Shown piece after piece: positions 8,301-15,287 of a DNA stretch of 16,245 nucleotides. The notes under the pieces are model-generated. The model did not search any database. It worked only from the letters and a program-made list of their open reading frames with translations, and was not told the origin of the DNA. Numbering within the stretch: position 1 is the stretch's first letter; every line of letters starts with the position of its first letter. The position numbers and the translations under genes are program-made. This stretch comes from Pseudomonadota bacterium (GTDB lineage: Bacteria; Myxococcota; UBA9042; PHBI01), in assembly GCA_005772945.1 (NCBI GenBank), contig SXIE01000341.1:1-16245 (forward strand), given 5' to 3'.

Positions 8301-10277
8301 GACGAGGACGACGAGCGCAACTTCGGCGAGGCCGAGCGCTGCGACGGGAAAGACAACGACTGCGACACGGTCGTCGACCCGCCCGGGGTGGTCGATTGCG
8401 TCGTGCGCTACCAGGACCACGACGGCGATCAGGTCGGCGACCTCGAGACGGGCGAGTGCCTGTGCGCGGCGCCGGAAGCCGGTGAGGTGCTGGTCGCCGG
8501 CGATTGCGACGATGAGGATCCGGAGGCCAAACCGAGCGCCACCGAGGCCTGCAACGGCAAAGACGACGACTGCGACGGGCAGCGCGACGAGGCCGGGGCG
8601 ACGTCGTGCACGACCTATTACCTCGACGCGGACGGCGACCACATCGGCGTGGAAGGGAGCCCGCTGTGCCTCTGCAGCCCGCAGGCGGCGTATTCGGCGA
8701 CGGTCGTCGGGGACTGCGACGACGGGGATGGGCGGCGCACGCCCGGCAAGCCCGAGCGCTGCAACGGCATCGACGACGACTGCGATCTGACGGTGGACGA
8801 GGAGGACGCGATCGGGTGCTCGGGGTTCTGGCGCGACGAGGACGGCGACAGCTGGGGCGTCGAAGGCAGCGAGCGGTGTCAATGCGGCGCGGGCGGGGAA
8901 GGCGGCCTCTGGACGGCCACGCGCGCGGGCGACTGCAATGACGCAGCCGACGTGGTGAACCCGGACGAGGGCGAGGTGTGCGACAGCCTCGACAACGACT
9001 GCGACGGGGTGACGGACGAATCGCAGTGCGGGCTCCCGACGGCGAACTGGCCGACGTTCATGCACGACACGCGACGCACGGGGCACGCGTTGCCGTTCGA
9101 CGGCCCGATCGCCGCGAACACGCCGCGCCGCTGGAAGGTGGCGCTCGGGCACGCCGCGGGCGTGAACATCGAGAGCTCGCCGATCATCGACGAGAGCGGC
9201 AACGTCGTCATCGTCGTCGGCGAGTGGGTCTATAAGCGCGCGGGGGGCGATGGCGCGACGCTCTGGGAGGCGCAGCTCCCGGCCGCGGCCTACGCGCGCG
9301 CGGGGGTGACGGCGCGGGTCGGCGGCACCTACGTCGTGCCCACGGGCAACGGGCTGCGCCTGCTCGCGGTGGATGGCACGACGATCTGGACCGCGCTGTT
9401 CAGCGACGGCGCGGGCGACCAGGTGATCGGCACGCCGATCGTCGACGCCAACGGCAACATCTTCGTCGTGTCGAACCAGCGCCTGCGCAAGGTCGAGCCG
9501 ACGCTCGGCAGCGTCGTCTGGTCGGTCGAGTTCGAGGCCGGCCTCGCGCGCCCGGCGCACCCGTCGGACCCGGCCATCGGCCCCGATGGGCGCATCTACT
9601 TCGCGACCTCGCGGTACGTCCACGCCGTGCGCGCCACGACGATCGCGGGGATCGAGAGCGCCATGGTCACGTGGTCCTACTGCCCCTTGTCGGGCGCTGC
9701 GTGCAACGCGACCAAATTGCCGCGGGCTTCGGTCACGATGGACGAGATCGGGCGGATTCTGGTGCCCTTTGGCAACGCCCTCTACCTCTTGAACGACGCG
9801 ACGACCTCGGCCACGGTGGCCAACGGGACGCCGGTCAGCTTCGTGACGGGCGGTCTCGCGGCCGAGGTCTGGGCCAACGCGCCGCTCTTCTCGGACGCCG
9901 CGACCTCGAACAACCCGTCGGAGTACCCGGGCGCGACGACCGCGGGCACGACCGGCTATCGCAGCGTGAACTCGGCGGTCACCGGGACCGACTGGACGGT
10001 CGCGTTCAACAAGCGCGCGGCCGCTCACGGCGCGGCGATCTTCGATCGCGACGGCGACATCTTCGTCGGCTCCGACGCGAGCGCGCCTGGCGGACAGGCC
10101 ACGTTCTACGCCATCAAGAACCGCTCGGCCGCCGCCGGCGTGCGCGGGACGGTGCTCTGGTCGGTGACGGTCGACGGCAGCAACATCGACCAAGCGGCGG
10201 CTCTCGGGATCATCGGCGCGGCCCACGTCGTGGTCTTCGGCGATTCGACCGGCAACCTCTATTGCTACGGGAACTGA
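5307..10277 (+). CDS. giant MopE-type repeat lipoprotein with C-terminal beta-propeller (paralogue 1)
   Basis: A 1656-residue predicted surface lipoprotein. GTG 5307 is chosen over ATG 5232 because it has AAGGGG 9 nt upstream and begins a compact signal sequence ending in FVGC (Cys19). Residues 20-85 are an acidic Val/Asp/Glu/Thr linker. Residues 86-256 are a Cys-rich module (GAPCESPNDC, PTFCRPC, GAFCGALC). A short first motif, CNGADDNCDG (257), then 13 full ~70-residue units (310-1224) follow, each with a Ca-loop-like DxDGD..G, CLCAP, GDCDD and CNGxDDDCDGxxDE; a terminal motif at 1225 closes the array. From Trp1248 (WPTFMHD) to the end is a PQQ-like beta-propeller with blade motifs such as NVVIVVGEWVYK, IFVVSNQRLRKVE and GDIFVGSD. 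The CDG repeats resemble the 'putative metal-binding motif' of MopE (Methylococcus). Metal and role are unknown. The protein is very acidic. Confidence 0.88.
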   Translation: MKSSFIVLSWWVGVAFVGCKGGADGHVQGDVVAPEVTETVGDPDTALSSDTGATTVIDARDGAEAGTAEEVGGDVVIQPGELGAPCESPNDCNSGWCLAGLDGYVCSRSCEESCPLGWECRQNLASLPDIAYTCMPPYPTFCRPCRSNADCLVSYDGTAHACVPTGDGGAFCGALCADEADCPADAFCASVFDIAGNTVSQCQPQSGVCGCSAPAIAARAETRCAIGTVYGHCGGTRHCAEGGLTECDARVPARDECNGADDNCDGATDEAFVAVPCFAESGAGHCEGETRCEGALGVVCSAPSPGRERCGGGDEDCDGAIDDEGALDCTPTYLDQDGDTHGIGLARCLCAPEGFYRATIGDDCDDTLRKVVPGGVESCNGVDDDCDGATDEAGALGCRAYHRDGDDDGFGDPDATQCTCAPATPFDTLDGTDCDDALSGVNRGSAEACNARDDDCDGQTDEAGASGCVVYFTDVDGDTYGSTTKFACLCAPGAPYVTTVSGDCDDGDRDTNPRAPEACDGHDDDCDGATDELGASGCEPYFRDQDGDHYGLNGDQRCLCAPGAPYVGEVGGDCNDQSAAAYPDAEEVCDGVDNDCDQVVDEAGTGDCTVFYEDRDLDGHGVPGSQACLCGPAFPHTAGTTDDCDDQNPFVSPSAPEGCNRLDDNCNGDTDEGVEGLCTPFYHDADSDGWGDDRDAICTCAPDAEHTTTRGGDCDDTRIDIHPLADELCGNDEDDDCDGTTDGAGALGCLRLFADRDGDSAGDLLDLACLCAPTAPYTALVAGDCDDTEAEVRPHADEACNLRDDDCDGATDEAGADGCGVFLRDQDDDQYGLALDSLCLCAADDTYRAVWPGDCNDRQLAQNPGASEVCDGLDNDCNGVVDDPGLAGCFTFYRDVDGDTWGVAGEGNSQCLCAPQGTLSAGRIGDCADLVGSTNPAAPERCNGVDDDCDDATDEPGAIGCTNFLRDDDGDGFGIAGDTSCLCAPDATYRSTLPGDCDDEDDERNFGEAERCDGKDNDCDTVVDPPGVVDCVVRYQDHDGDQVGDLETGECLCAAPEAGEVLVAGDCDDEDPEAKPSATEACNGKDDDCDGQRDEAGATSCTTYYLDADGDHIGVEGSPLCLCSPQAAYSATVVGDCDDGDGRRTPGKPERCNGIDDDCDLTVDEEDAIGCSGFWRDEDGDSWGVEGSERCQCGAGGEGGLWTATRAGDCNDAADVVNPDEGEVCDSLDNDCDGVTDESQCGLPTANWPTFMHDTRRTGHALPFDGPIAANTPRRWKVALGHAAGVNIESSPIIDESGNVVIVVGEWVYKRAGGDGATLWEAQLPAAAYARAGVTARVGGTYVVPTGNGLRLLAVDGTTIWTALFSDGAGDQVIGTPIVDANGNIFVVSNQRLRKVEPTLGSVVWSVEFEAGLARPAHPSDPAIGPDGRIYFATSRYVHAVRATTIAGIESAMVTWSYCPLSGAACNATKLPRASVTMDEIGRILVPFGNALYLLNDATTSATVANGTPVSFVTGGLAAEVWANAPLFSDAATSNNPSEYPGATTAGTTGYRSVNSAVTGTDWTVAFNKRAAAHGAAIFDRDGDIFVGSDASAPGGQATFYAIKNRSAAAGVRGTVLWSVTVDGSNIDQAAALGIIGAAHVVVFGDSTGNLYCYGN
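6234..8978 (+). repeat. 13-unit Asp/Cys repeat array of paralogue 1
   Basis: Thirteen degenerate units averaging about 211 bp run from Cys310 to just before Cys1225. Each unit is CNGxDDDCDGxxDE, a short turn with Cys, YxDxDGDxxG, CLCAP, GDCDD and a PxxxE end. Six Cys per unit are nearly invariant. Variants include DCND in units 4, 8 and 13, DCAD in unit 9, and CDQ, CDT, CDD or CDL in place of CDG in units 5, 11, 10 and 13. The 17-mer gacgacgactgcgacgg recurs through this array and the next. Confidence 0.9.
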
Positions 10278-10279
10278 CC

Positions 10280-13200
10280 ATGCGCCTCCTTCTGGTGATC
10301 GGAGCCGCGGCCTGGGTCGCGGGGTGTGGGAGCGACGGCCAGGCCGGCGACCCGAGCCGGGATGCGCTGGGCGAGGTGCCCGACGGGGACGGCGCCGAGG
10401 TGTCGGGCGAGGTATCGGACGAAGCCGACGGGGGCGAGGACGGGGCGCCCGAGGCCACAAGCAGCGACGTGGACGCCTCGGAAAGCGGCGAGACGGGCGA
10501 TGGCGACAGTGAGGAGACGACCATCGCGCCCGGCACCTTCGGCTGGGCTTGCGACGGCAACGAGGACTGCATCTCGGGCTACTGCGTGGATGGGTACGCG
10601 GGGCGCGTGTGTACCGAGACGTGCTCGGACGGATGTGCGGCCGGGTGGTCGTGTCGTCAGGATCTGAACGCCTTCCCCGACATCGTCTACGTGTGCCTGC
10701 CGAGCTTCCCGACCCTCTGCCGCCCGTGCGACGACCATGCGACGTGCGCGAACGATGGCTCCGCGGGCGCGCGCTGTCTCACGCGCGGCGACGACGGCGC
10801 CTTCTGCGGCGGGAGCTGCGCGGGCGGGGCCTGCCCCGACGGCTACCGCTGCGAGGCGGCGCGCGACGTGACGGGCAACGAGACGCCGCAATGCGTGCCG
10901 CTCGCGGGCGAATGCACGTGCTCGCCGGCCGCCATCGCCGCTGCCGCCGCCACGACCTGCGCGCGCGACGGGACGTTCGGCCGCTGCCCGGGCCAGCGGA
11001 TCTGCAGGCAGGACGGCCTGACCGCTTGCGACGCGCCCGCGGCGGCGCTCGACGTGTGCAACGGCCGCGACGACGATTGCGACGGCGACACCGACGACGC
11101 GTTCACGCCCGATCCGTGTATCCGCGAGACCGGCGCCGGGCGCTGCCAGGGGATGACGGTCTGCGAGCTGGGGGCGAGCGGCCCGCGCTGCGACGCGCCC
11201 GATCCGGTCGCCGAGGCCTGCGGCAACGGCCGCGACGACGACTGCGACGGCCAGACCGACGAGGACGACGGCGCGCGCTGCCTGCCGACGTATCGGGACT
11301 CCGACGGCGACGGCGCCGGCGCCGGCGATCCCCGCTGCCTGTGCCAACCCGACGGGGACTACTCGGCGCGGGTCGGCGGCGATTGCGATGACAGCGAAGG
11401 CGCCGTGCATCCGGGCGCGCCAGAGATCTGCGACGGCCTCGACAACGACTGCGACGGCGCGACCGACGACGCCGGCGCGCTCGGGTGCAACGTCTTCTAC
11501 GCCGATCTCGATCGCGACGACTTCGGCGACCCTACCTCGTCGGCGTGCCTGTGCGCGCCCGATCCCGACAGCGGCTACACGTCGCGCGCGCCGACCGATT
11601 GCGACGACGGCGATGACAGCCGCCATCCAGGCGCCTCCGAGGTGTGCAACGGCGACGACGACGACTGCGATACCCTGGTCGACGAGGACGGCGCGGCGCT
11701 GTGCACGCTCTACTTCGCCGACGGCGACCGCGACGACTGGGGCGACCCGACGCGCTTTGCGTGCCAGTGCGCGCCGAGCACGGCCTTTCCGGCGGCCGCA
11801 GGCGGCGACTGCAACGACTTGATGGAGAACATCCACCCGGGACACGGCGAGCTGTGCGATGCCCTCGACAACGACTGCGATGGGACCACCGACGAGCCGG
11901 GCGCCGACGACTGCACGGCGTTCTATCGCGACTCGGACGGCGACGACTTCGGCGTGACGGCGGACGGGCGCTGCCTCTGCGCCCCCGAAGCCCCCTGGCT
12001 GGTCACGCTTGGCGGCGACTGCAACGACGCGGCCCCGAGCGTGAACCCTGATCAGCGCGAGACCTGCAATGGCATCGACGACGACTGCGACGGCGCGATC
12101 GACGAGGCGGACTCCGATGGTTGCAGTACCTACTATCGGGACGTCGATCACGACAGCTACGGCCGCGACGAGAGCGCGTGCCTGTGCCGCCCGACCGTCC
12201 CCTTCACGGCCCCGATCGCGACCGACTGCGACGACGAGAGCCCGTTCGCGCACCCGGGCGCCATCGAGGTCTGTAACGGGGTCGACGACAACTGCGACGG
12301 CGATATCGACGAAGGGGTCCAGTCCGCGTGCAGCCCCTTCTATAAGGATGTCGACAGCGACGGTTGGGGACTCGCGGACGACGCACGTTGCCTGTGCGGA
12401 CCCGACGGCGACTACCGCGCGGTCAAGCCCGGCGACTGCGACGACGGCGCGTTCGCGACGCACCCATTCGCGTTGGAGACGTGCGGCGGCGGCGACGAGG
12501 ACTGCGACGGGCCCATCGACGAAGAGGGCGCCGATGGTTGCAGTACCAAGTATCGCGATCTGGACGGCGACGAGGTCGGGCTGGCCAGCGACGCACGCTG
12601 CCTGTGTGCCCCGGTCGGCGAGCACACGGCGCCGCTGGGCGGCGACTGCGACGAGACCGAGCCGGCGATCCATCCGGGCGCCGTCGAGGCCTGCAACGGC
12701 ATCGACGACGACTGCGATGGGGCGACCGATCCGGCCGGCAGCGACGCGTGCGTCGACTACGTGCGGGACTCCGACGGCGACCACTTCGGCGTCACCGGCG
12801 ATGGGCTCTGCCTGTGCGCGCCCTCGGCGCCGTTCAACGCGACCGCGGGCGGCGACTGCAACGACGCGGATCCCGACGCGAACCCGAGCCGACTCGAGAT
12901 CTGCAACGGCAAGGACGACGACTGCAGCGGCGCGGCCGACGACCCGGACACGATCGGGTGCATCCCGTTCTACCGCGACCACGACCACGACACCTGGGGG
13001 GAGACCGCGAGCACGACATGCCTGTGTGGCCCGGTCGGCGAGCTGACCGCGACGGTCGGCGGCGACTGCGACGACCAGACCGCGGACGCGAACCCGGGCG
13101 TCATCGAGGCCTGCAATTTCCTCGACGACGACTGCGACGGCGACACCGACGAGACGGGCGCGACCGGCTGCGCGCTCTTCTCGAAGGACGCCGACGGCGA

Positions 13201-15214
13201 CGCCTACGGGCAGGACGGGCAGTATCAATGCCTGTGCGCGGCCGGTCCCGTCTACCGTGCGACCGTTGGCGGCGACTGCGACGACGACCACGCGACCGCG
13301 CACCCGGGGGCGGACGAGGCCTGCGACGGCTTCGACAACGACTGCGACCGCAGCGTCGACGAGCGGGACGCGCTCCAGTGCACGCACTACACGCGCGACG
13401 TCGACGGGGACGGCTTCGGGGTCACGGGGGACAGCCGCTGTCTGTGCGCCCCGGGGGCTATCTATCGCGGGCTGGAGGGCGGCGACTGCAACGATGGCGC
13501 GGCGCTCGTGTCGCCGGCGGCCAGCGAGTACTGCAACGGGGTCGACGACGACTGCGACGCGGCGACCGACGAGGACGACGCGATCGGGTGCGTCCGGCGC
13601 TACGTCGATCAGGACGGCGACACCTGGGGCGTCGGCGCGGGTCGGTGTTTGTGCGCGCCGGTGGACGCGTTCACGGCGACGCAGGCGACCGACTGCGCCG
13701 ACGGAGATCCGCTTCGTAATCCAGGACTTCCGGAGGTCTGCGGCGTGCCCGGCGGGGCGGGCGGGGCCGAGGGGGCTGAGGACGAAGACTGCGACGGGAC
13801 CACCGACGAAGCCAACGCGGCCGGATGCGGCGATCTCTACCGCGACGCCGACCACGACACGTTCGGCCTGACGAGCTCGAAGACCTGCCTCTGTGGCCCG
13901 AGCGGGGACTTCACCGCCGAGGACGACGGCGACTGCAACGACGACGCGGACACGCAGAATCCTGCGCGCATCGAGACCTGCAACAGCGTCGACGACGACT
14001 GCGACGGACTCTACGACGAGGGCTGCGGGATCCTCGCGGGCGGGTGGCCAACGACGAAACACGACCGGCGCCGGACGAGCGCGACGGACGTCTACGTCGG
14101 CCCGCTCGGCAGCGGCGGAAGCCCACCGGCCGTTCGCTGGAAGCGGCTCCTCGGCACCGCGAACACGAGCGCCGTCTTCGACGCGGCCGGCGACATGGTC
14201 GTGGCCGTCGGCACCAAGCTCTACAAGATGGACCCGAGCGGCGCGACGCTCACCGATCGCCCCGGCTTCCCCGTGACGCTGCCCGCGGCGATCTCGAGCG
14301 CGGCCAGCCCGACCTTGCGCGAGGGCGGCACGATCGTGGTGCCGACCGGCAACGGGCTGGCGCTCTACGACGGCGACGGCAATCGCCTCTGGTACACGGC
14401 CTTCGCGGGCGACGCCACCGAGACCATCACCGGCGCGCCGCTGGTCGACGACGCGGGCGCGAGCTACGTGATCGGCTATCTGCGCGCCTACAAAGTCGAC
14501 GCCGGCGGCAACGTCCTCTGGTCGATCAACGTCGCGAACAACAACTACAGCCCGGCCCACATCGCCTGGAGCCCGCTGACCGACGCGCTCCACTTCGGCT
14601 GCTCGAACCACACCGCCTACGCACTCGAGCGCGACGGGCGCATCAAGTGGACCTACTCGGTGCTGGGGCGCGACGTCGACGCCTCGACCACGGTCGGGAT
14701 CGATGGCGTGCTCTACCAGAGCTTCGGCGATTACTACCGCGCGCTTCTCGACGGCGGCACCGCGGCCACGCTGATCGGCGGCGAGGTCCCGGCGGGCTCG
14801 GACATGGACACGCCGCTGACGGTCTGGAGCGACGCGACGACCGAGCACATCATCGCCAACCCGAACGGCAACGGCACGGGCCTGCGCTCGTACGTGCGCA
14901 CGATCGGCAACGTCACCGCGACGCCGACGCTCGAGTGGACCTTCGCCACGCTGAGAAAAGACGGCTCGGCCAACTCGACTCCGGCCATCGACAAGAACCG
15001 CATGGTCTTCGTCGGCGACGACAACGACGGCGCGGGACGGGTCTTCTCGGTGTACGGATCGGGCGCGAACAAGGGCACCGCCAAGTGGACCTGGAGCTTG
15101 AGCGCCCAGGCGGCGCCTCACGGCACGGCGATCAAGGCGCCGGTGGTCCTACAGAACCGAGCGATCATCTTCGGCGACAACGCCGGCTACTTCTGGTGCC
15201 TCGCGGATCCGTGA
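10280..15214 (+). CDS. giant MopE-type repeat lipoprotein with C-terminal beta-propeller (paralogue 2)
   Basis: A 1644-residue predicted surface lipoprotein, the tandem paralogue of 5307-10277. ATG 10280 lies 2 bp after the upstream TGA, so the pair is almost surely one transcript with coupled translation. The signal is short with a textbook lipobox VAGC (Cys16, followed by Gly). An acidic linker (17-90) leads to the Cys-rich module (91-259), which matches paralogue 1 segment by segment (WSCRQDL, FPDIVYVC, PTLCRPC, GAFCGGSC). A first motif is at Cys260, then 13 full units at 314-1233 and a closing motif at 1234. From Trp1256 (WPTTKHD) a PQQ-like propeller runs to the end, with blades such as GDMVVAVGTKLYKMD and GNRLWYTAF; the last blade ends in YFWCLADP, like YCYGN in paralogue 1. 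No sorting tail is present. Metal binding and surface location are inferred from family resemblance. Confidence 0.88.
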   Translation: MRLLLVIGAAAWVAGCGSDGQAGDPSRDALGEVPDGDGAEVSGEVSDEADGGEDGAPEATSSDVDASESGETGDGDSEETTIAPGTFGWACDGNEDCISGYCVDGYAGRVCTETCSDGCAAGWSCRQDLNAFPDIVYVCLPSFPTLCRPCDDHATCANDGSAGARCLTRGDDGAFCGGSCAGGACPDGYRCEAARDVTGNETPQCVPLAGECTCSPAAIAAAAATTCARDGTFGRCPGQRICRQDGLTACDAPAAALDVCNGRDDDCDGDTDDAFTPDPCIRETGAGRCQGMTVCELGASGPRCDAPDPVAEACGNGRDDDCDGQTDEDDGARCLPTYRDSDGDGAGAGDPRCLCQPDGDYSARVGGDCDDSEGAVHPGAPEICDGLDNDCDGATDDAGALGCNVFYADLDRDDFGDPTSSACLCAPDPDSGYTSRAPTDCDDGDDSRHPGASEVCNGDDDDCDTLVDEDGAALCTLYFADGDRDDWGDPTRFACQCAPSTAFPAAAGGDCNDLMENIHPGHGELCDALDNDCDGTTDEPGADDCTAFYRDSDGDDFGVTADGRCLCAPEAPWLVTLGGDCNDAAPSVNPDQRETCNGIDDDCDGAIDEADSDGCSTYYRDVDHDSYGRDESACLCRPTVPFTAPIATDCDDESPFAHPGAIEVCNGVDDNCDGDIDEGVQSACSPFYKDVDSDGWGLADDARCLCGPDGDYRAVKPGDCDDGAFATHPFALETCGGGDEDCDGPIDEEGADGCSTKYRDLDGDEVGLASDARCLCAPVGEHTAPLGGDCDETEPAIHPGAVEACNGIDDDCDGATDPAGSDACVDYVRDSDGDHFGVTGDGLCLCAPSAPFNATAGGDCNDADPDANPSRLEICNGKDDDCSGAADDPDTIGCIPFYRDHDHDTWGETASTTCLCGPVGELTATVGGDCDDQTADANPGVIEACNFLDDDCDGDTDETGATGCALFSKDADGDAYGQDGQYQCLCAAGPVYRATVGGDCDDDHATAHPGADEACDGFDNDCDRSVDERDALQCTHYTRDVDGDGFGVTGDSRCLCAPGAIYRGLEGGDCNDGAALVSPAASEYCNGVDDDCDAATDEDDAIGCVRRYVDQDGDTWGVGAGRCLCAPVDAFTATQATDCADGDPLRNPGLPEVCGVPGGAGGAEGAEDEDCDGTTDEANAAGCGDLYRDADHDTFGLTSSKTCLCGPSGDFTAEDDGDCNDDADTQNPARIETCNSVDDDCDGLYDEGCGILAGGWPTTKHDRRRTSATDVYVGPLGSGGSPPAVRWKRLLGTANTSAVFDAAGDMVVAVGTKLYKMDPSGATLTDRPGFPVTLPAAISSAASPTLREGGTIVVPTGNGLALYDGDGNRLWYTAFAGDATETITGAPLVDDAGASYVIGYLRAYKVDAGGNVLWSINVANNNYSPAHIAWSPLTDALHFGCSNHTAYALERDGRIKWTYSVLGRDVDASTTVGIDGVLYQSFGDYYRALLDGGTAATLIGGEVPAGSDMDTPLTVWSDATTEHIIANPNGNGTGLRSYVRTIGNVTATPTLEWTFATLRKDGSANSTPAIDKNRMVFVGDDNDGAGRVFSVYGSGANKGTAKWTWSLSAQAAPHGTAIKAPVVLQNRAIIFGDNAGYFWCLADP
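11219..13978 (+). repeat. 13-unit Asp/Cys repeat array of paralogue 2
   Basis: Thirteen units averaging about 212 bp run from Cys314 to just before Cys1234, with the same plan as the array in paralogue 1. In units 5, 9 and 13 the calcium-loop-like DxDGD becomes DxDHD. Unit 13 is about ten residues longer because of a Gly/Ala/Glu insert after its first Cys. DCND occurs in units 3, 4, 8, 11 and 13 and DCAD in unit 12. Confidence 0.9.
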
Positions 15215-15235
15215 CCCGATCGGGCCGGGTGGCCC
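15215..15235 (+). terminator. possible terminator hairpin after the giant lipoprotein pair
   Basis: Directly after the stop lie a 10 bp palindrome CCCGATCGGG (15215-15224) and an overlapping hairpin GGGCC-GGGT-GGCCC (15222-15235). The two are mutually exclusive folds. No T-run follows, so intrinsic termination is uncertain and read-through into the kinase gene is possible. Confidence 0.3.
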
Positions 15236-15287
15236 AGGCCATCGTGGTTGCCATCGGCGCCGGAAGCGTTCACGATGGCGCCACCTT

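Noticed and set aside
6234..8978. Dockerin or cellulosome repeats
   Set aside because: The DxDGD loop is similar, but dockerins have two ~22-residue EF-like repeats with helices, whereas these units are ~70 residues with six Cys and MopE-like CDG motifs.
6234..13978. Regular ~210 bp periodicity considered as a CRISPR or satellite array
   Set aside because: The period is that of a degenerate protein repeat in a single open frame; there are no conserved short repeats with unique spacers.
10265..15121. A 1618-residue open frame antisense to paralogue 2, and an 895-residue one at 7773-10460
   Set aside because: The repeat codons (GAC, TGC, GGC, GAG) give few antisense stops, so long open frames arise by composition. 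The products are Arg/Ala/Val-rich with no domains, while the sense strand has clear modules.
15150..15214. Surface sorting tail (MYXO-CTERM, PEP-CTERM or LPXTG type) on the giant proteins
   Set aside because: Both proteins end in the last propeller strand (YCYGN and FWCLADP) with no hydrophobic segment or basic tail.
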